A stretch of DNA of 17,676 nt from Lachnospiraceae bacterium UBA5899 (GTDB lineage Bacteria > Bacillota > Clostridia > Lachnospirales > Lachnospiraceae), in assembly GCA_002432425.1 (NCBI GenBank), contig DJEL01000052.1, positions 494-18,169 on the forward strand, read 5' to 3'. The notes beneath the pieces were generated by a model. It saw nothing but the letters and a program-made list of their open reading frames with translations, was not told the origin of the DNA and did not search any database. The position numbers and the translations under genes are program-made. Shown here piece by piece: positions 15,039-17,676 of the stretch. The stretch's first letter is position 1. Each line of letters starts with the position of its first letter.

Positions 15039-15359
15039 ATGAATTTATTTGAGATTATGTCAAATCTTCAGAACCGCAAAAAGATGGGCGTCTGGGAAGA
15101 AACAACCGCAACTTTCACAGGAAAACGGGTTTTAAAACCGCCCAAAATAGGTAAGTATCATTTTGCACAACCAGAACCATATTACCAATACGAGATTACC
15201 TATATTGCAAATGGAAAGATGCAAAGTGCCTGGCATACATTCTATCCGATTGCAGATCCTGAATCTGCGGATATTCAGGGCGAAACGATGAAGATTCGTT
15301 ATAACAAACGACGTCCATGGAATTATGAAATTGTAGACGAGGATAAGGAATACTTTTGA
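15039..15359 (+). CDS. Small protein with DUF3592-like pattern, unknown function
   Basis: A 106-residue soluble-looking protein. The order WEETTATFTGKRV, then YYQYEITYIANGKMQSAWHTF, then GETMKIRYNKRRPWNYEI recalls the small beta domain of DUF3592-type proteins (variable strand, Y-x-Y/T-x-x-G, then G-x-x-x-x-I-x-Y-N-x-x-x-P). This is a by-eye similarity only. It lacks the membrane helices that often flank this domain. A strong GAGGGGGAG ribosome binding site precedes the ATG. It lies 47 nt after the preceding gene and 88 nt before the next membrane protein, whose central loop shows a related pattern. The function is unknown. Confidence 0.7.
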   Translation: MNLFEIMSNLQNRKKMGVWEETTATFTGKRVLKPPKIGKYHFAQPEPYYQYEITYIANGKMQSAWHTFYPIADPESADIQGETMKIRYNKRRPWNYEIVDEDKEYF

Positions 15360-15447
15360 CAGTAACTTTATGAAGTGGAAGACGGTAACTATAATCTGTA
15401 AGCTGACAGTTCCCTTGGGGTAAAATGCGAAGATAAGGAGGAGTTAC

Positions 15448-16428
15448 ATGATTTTAGATTTTGGAATTTTTGTATTATGTATTTTAGTACCGATTACAAT
15501 TGCCTCATTGACAAAAAACAAGACATCCGGATTAAAAATACGAGAGACAAATGCGTATGATTTGAAAATAAGGGAGATGGCGGATATTCCGTATAAACCT
15601 GTGACAGAGGAAGATGTGAAGCTGCTAAAGCGCCGGGGGAATACACCTGTTTTCATAATCACATTTACGATTATGATGGATCTTTTGACTGTAATTGCAA
15701 TGTTTGGCATGGCAGATGATTTATCTTCGAGTTGCAAAGAGGCATTACTAATGATGGTGACAGTCAGTGTGCTTTCTGCAATTTCGATAGGAAAGAGTGT
15801 CAAGGCGATAAAACACTTTAAATGCATGGAGGGATTTCAAAAGATTTTCGGATGTATATTGAAATATAAGGAACAGCATTTTTCTAATAAATATAAAGGC
15901 GCCTCTGCGTTTCAGGTGTTGGTTGGATATAAGGATGTGCATGGAAAACCGGTAGTTGTAAGGGGCTCACTTCCTCAGCTATTTTTCCGCGAGATGAAGC
16001 AGGGGGCTGCCTGTCAGGTTGTTTTAAAAAATGATGTGCCTGTCGCAATCATACCTGGAGCAAAAAATACCGGAATACCTGCACTTTCTGTGGAAATATC
16101 TATGGAAAATAAACTTGGGAAAATGATTGCGGTGATAGTCGGAGTTTGGATGGTTGTCCAATGCATACTTAACTTTGCACTTGAATTTTCTTTTTGGAAT
16201 TCTTTTTCATTGATGTTTGGGCTGGCGTTGTTTTATGTGAGCCGGTTGCGTATTTCGAAAGCCAATTATGTGATGGCAGTTTTTCTGCTTGTGTACGCAG
16301 GTGTGTGTATTTTGTGTGGTGTAAAGGAATATATAACATTTTATATTGTTCAGGGCGTGTTAGATGCTGCGTGTGCGATGATAATGATTTTTTTACCATC
16401 GGTACGGGAGCATTTTGCAGAGCTCTGA
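15448..16428 (+). CDS. Multi-pass membrane protein of unknown function with central soluble domain
   Basis: A 326-residue protein with about seven hydrophobic segments: 1-20, 66-88, 98-116, then after a soluble stretch 225-245, 250-266, 273-291 and 296-316. The soluble part at 125-205 (ILKYKEQHFSNKYKG, FQVLVGYKDVHGKPVVVRG, GAACQVVLKNDVPVAII) again follows a DUF3592-like beta pattern. This suggests kinship with the 106-residue gene upstream. The first cytoplasmic or extracellular loop contains a short internal repeat (LKIRE at 29-33 and 39-43). An AAGGAGGAG ribosome binding site lies 7 nt before the ATG. Base composition is AT-rich compared with the upstream operon. No enzymatic motif is seen and no function is proposed. 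Confidence 0.75.
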   Translation: MILDFGIFVLCILVPITIASLTKNKTSGLKIRETNAYDLKIREMADIPYKPVTEEDVKLLKRRGNTPVFIITFTIMMDLLTVIAMFGMADDLSSSCKEALLMMVTVSVLSAISIGKSVKAIKHFKCMEGFQKIFGCILKYKEQHFSNKYKGASAFQVLVGYKDVHGKPVVVRGSLPQLFFREMKQGAACQVVLKNDVPVAIIPGAKNTGIPALSVEISMENKLGKMIAVIVGVWMVVQCILNFALEFSFWNSFSLMFGLALFYVSRLRISKANYVMAVFLLVYAGVCILCGVKEYITFYIVQGVLDAACAMIMIFLPSVREHFAEL

Positions 16429-16468
16429 TTCGTGCACCAAAAAATAAATTGTTCCACGGAGGAAGCGG

Positions 16469-17128
16469 ATGTATCTTTTTTATTTGACATTGAAAACCGG
16501 AAACTGCATGTTTGCACTTGGAATATTCGTATATTCCATTGCATTGGCTGTCATATGCCCTGCTCTTAGACGAAGAGAAAAGTATCTTGCACTCCGTATT
16601 CTTTGCTTTCTGCCTGCTATAGCTGCATTCGTACACTGGGGAATTTATGAGAATTTGTTCATTAATCATTTTAAGCTTTTTTATCTGGAGGCATTTATTC
16701 CCGTACTGTTTATTTTTAACGTTAAATCAGCATTCATCCGCATAATCAGGTCGGCTATGGTTTGTCTGTCCTCAGCAGTATTATGCTTTGTTTTTATCCT
16801 TAATTCCATCTCGGCGCCAATGGTACACAATTATACCCGATACAGTTATACAGAGAGCTTTAAGAAAATGCTGAAGACAATGGAGCAGGAATACTGTCTT
16901 AACTCATGGAAAGAGATCGACTATGATGAGCTGCTTGAGACATACCTGCCAAGGGTTGAGGAGGCTGAGAGAAACAGGGATGAAGCAGCTTATTCGGCAA
17001 TCATTACTGAGGTTACATACAAGTTCTATGATTCGCATGTCGGACCATATCTTACAGATGACACAAGATTCGCTACGTGTGGCCACAAAAGGTATTCACG
17101 ATGGAACAACGATTATTTCATGGGATAA
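16469..17128 (+). CDS. N-terminal part of a membrane-anchored S41-family peptidase, ends early by frameshift
   Basis: A 219-residue reading frame with four hydrophobic segments (about 14-31, 43-59, 70-85, 94-112), followed by a soluble region at 120-195 (SFKKMLKTMEQEY, DYDELLETYLPRVEEAE, YKFYDSHV). That region matches the helical N-terminal domain preceding S41/tricorn-type proteases. The matching frame is lost after about residue 195. The last 20 or so residues (GHKRYSRWNNDYFMG) look like out-of-frame translation, while the peptidase continues in the next frame from about 17058. A strong GGAGG ribosome binding site (16458-16462) lies 6 nt before the ATG, so this is the true start of the gene. 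Read together with the following entry, this is one broken gene. Programmed frameshifting is possible but no slippery site is evident. Confidence 0.8.
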   Translation: MYLFYLTLKTGNCMFALGIFVYSIALAVICPALRRREKYLALRILCFLPAIAAFVHWGIYENLFINHFKLFYLEAFIPVLFIFNVKSAFIRIIRSAMVCLSSAVLCFVFILNSISAPMVHNYTRYSYTESFKKMLKTMEQEYCLNSWKEIDYDELLETYLPRVEEAERNRDEAAYSAIITEVTYKFYDSHVGPYLTDDTRFATCGHKRYSRWNNDYFMG

Positions 17129-17676
17129 CCGGGACATCAATGAAGCCGTCGAGGATGTAGAATGTATCTATCCCGGATTATCATTTCCGGTAGAGGAGAA
17201 TGAAGATATCTTCCGACCTATTTTCCTTGCCGGAAAGGGTGGCGAAAGTGTTTCCGTTACATTCCTTGATGATAACGGAAACGAACGGAGTATTTCGGTT
17301 CAGAAAACAGGCAATTATGAGGATAGATTATCGGTAGCTATTAAATGCTTATTGCATGACGATGATGATTACCAAAACTTTTATTCCTGCATGCTCGATG
17401 ACAGATGCGGGTATCTTCAAATAACAAGTGAAAGCTATGATGCGTTGGGAGATAATATTTCTGCAATTAAAAAGGGCTGTTATCCTGAACTTACAGAATA
17501 CTATGCAGATTTAATTGAGAATCTGGAGAACAAGGGCATGCAATATCTAATAATAGATATTCGCAATAACGGAGGCGGTTATGATTCCGTAGCAGGTGCC
17601 CTTGCTTCACTTTTCACTGATAAAAAGTCTCATATGGTTTCATTTGGATATGAGGATGCACAGGGATATCATGTTG
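17058..17676 (+). pseudogene. S41-family peptidase, PDZ-like and catalytic-domain part in a shifted frame, 3' end beyond window
   Basis: This frame (codons starting at 17058, 17061 and so on) is open to the window end and carries the S41 core. KGIHDGTTIISWDNRDINEAV at its start looks like a PDZ-like ligand loop and strand. GYLQITSESYD then leads to YLIIDIRNNGGGYDSVAGAL, where D-x-R-N-N-G-G-G is the S41 family signature. The catalytic Ser/Lys region would lie past 17676. The frame is offset by one base from the preceding 219-residue reading frame. It has no ribosome binding site of its own: GAGGAGG at 16958-16964 is 15 nt from the in-frame ATG at 16980, which is too far. The usual stretch between the DSHV motif and the PDZ loop looks shortened, suggesting a deletion rather than a single-base error. 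S41 enzymes cleave extracytoplasmic proteins. This copy is likely inactive. Confidence 0.7.

Noticed and set aside
17058..17676. Reading the 3' frame as an independent, intact S41 peptidase gene
   Set aside because: No in-frame start has a usable ribosome binding site, and the frame begins inside the PDZ-like region. The missing N-terminal part is found in the adjacent frame.

Overview
The window looks like chromosomal DNA of an anaerobic, Gram-positive, spore-lineage Firmicute, most likely a Lachnospiraceae-type clostridium. This is inferred from the gene content (a TepA-like protease beside a SpoIIIE/FtsK translocase, formate-THF ligase with FolD, and an NfnAB-type transhydrogenase), from strong purine-rich ribosome binding sites before almost every gene, and from protein style. 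All supported genes are on the + strand. No tRNA, rRNA, CRISPR array, transposase or riboswitch was recognised.

Region 1 (1-3629): the C-terminal three quarters of a YebC/PmpR-family protein, a PLP-dependent O-acetylhomoserine sulfhydrylase (MetY type), and a multi-pass membrane protein of unknown function with a long low-complexity tail. The gaps are 20-23 nt, and a clear intrinsic terminator follows at 3599-3629.

Region 2 (3714-14413): a ClpP-fold protease of the TepA type, then a near-consensus sigma-A promoter (4420-4448) flanked by two copies of the 8-bp palindrome TGTATACA and followed by a hairpin at the probable transcript start. Seven closely packed genes come next (gaps 10-36 nt): SpoIIIE/FtsK, formate-THF ligase (fhs), FolD, a zinc-ribbon/TPR/chitobiase-repeat membrane protein, NfnA-like, NfnB-like, and a second zinc-ribbon membrane protein. 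A strong terminator follows at 14358-14413. Fhs and FolD interconvert formate and methylene-THF, with ATP and NAD(P)H. NfnAB is expected to couple NADPH to NADH plus reduced ferredoxin by flavin-based electron bifurcation. The unit therefore pairs one-carbon metabolism with redox balancing, and it starts with a chromosome translocase.

Region 3 (14414-17676): visibly AT-richer, with looser spacing and genes of unknown function: a small signal-anchored protein, a 106-residue protein with a DUF3592-like pattern, a 326-residue membrane protein whose central loop has a similar pattern, and an S41-family peptidase. The peptidase is split between two reading frames near 17058-17070 and also seems to lack part of its PDZ-like region. 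It runs off the window end. This is the most accessory-looking part of the window.

I found no convincing wholly new system. The best leads are the split S41 peptidase, the two zinc-ribbon membrane proteins bracketing nfnAB, and the paired TGTATACA sites around the spoIIIE promoter.
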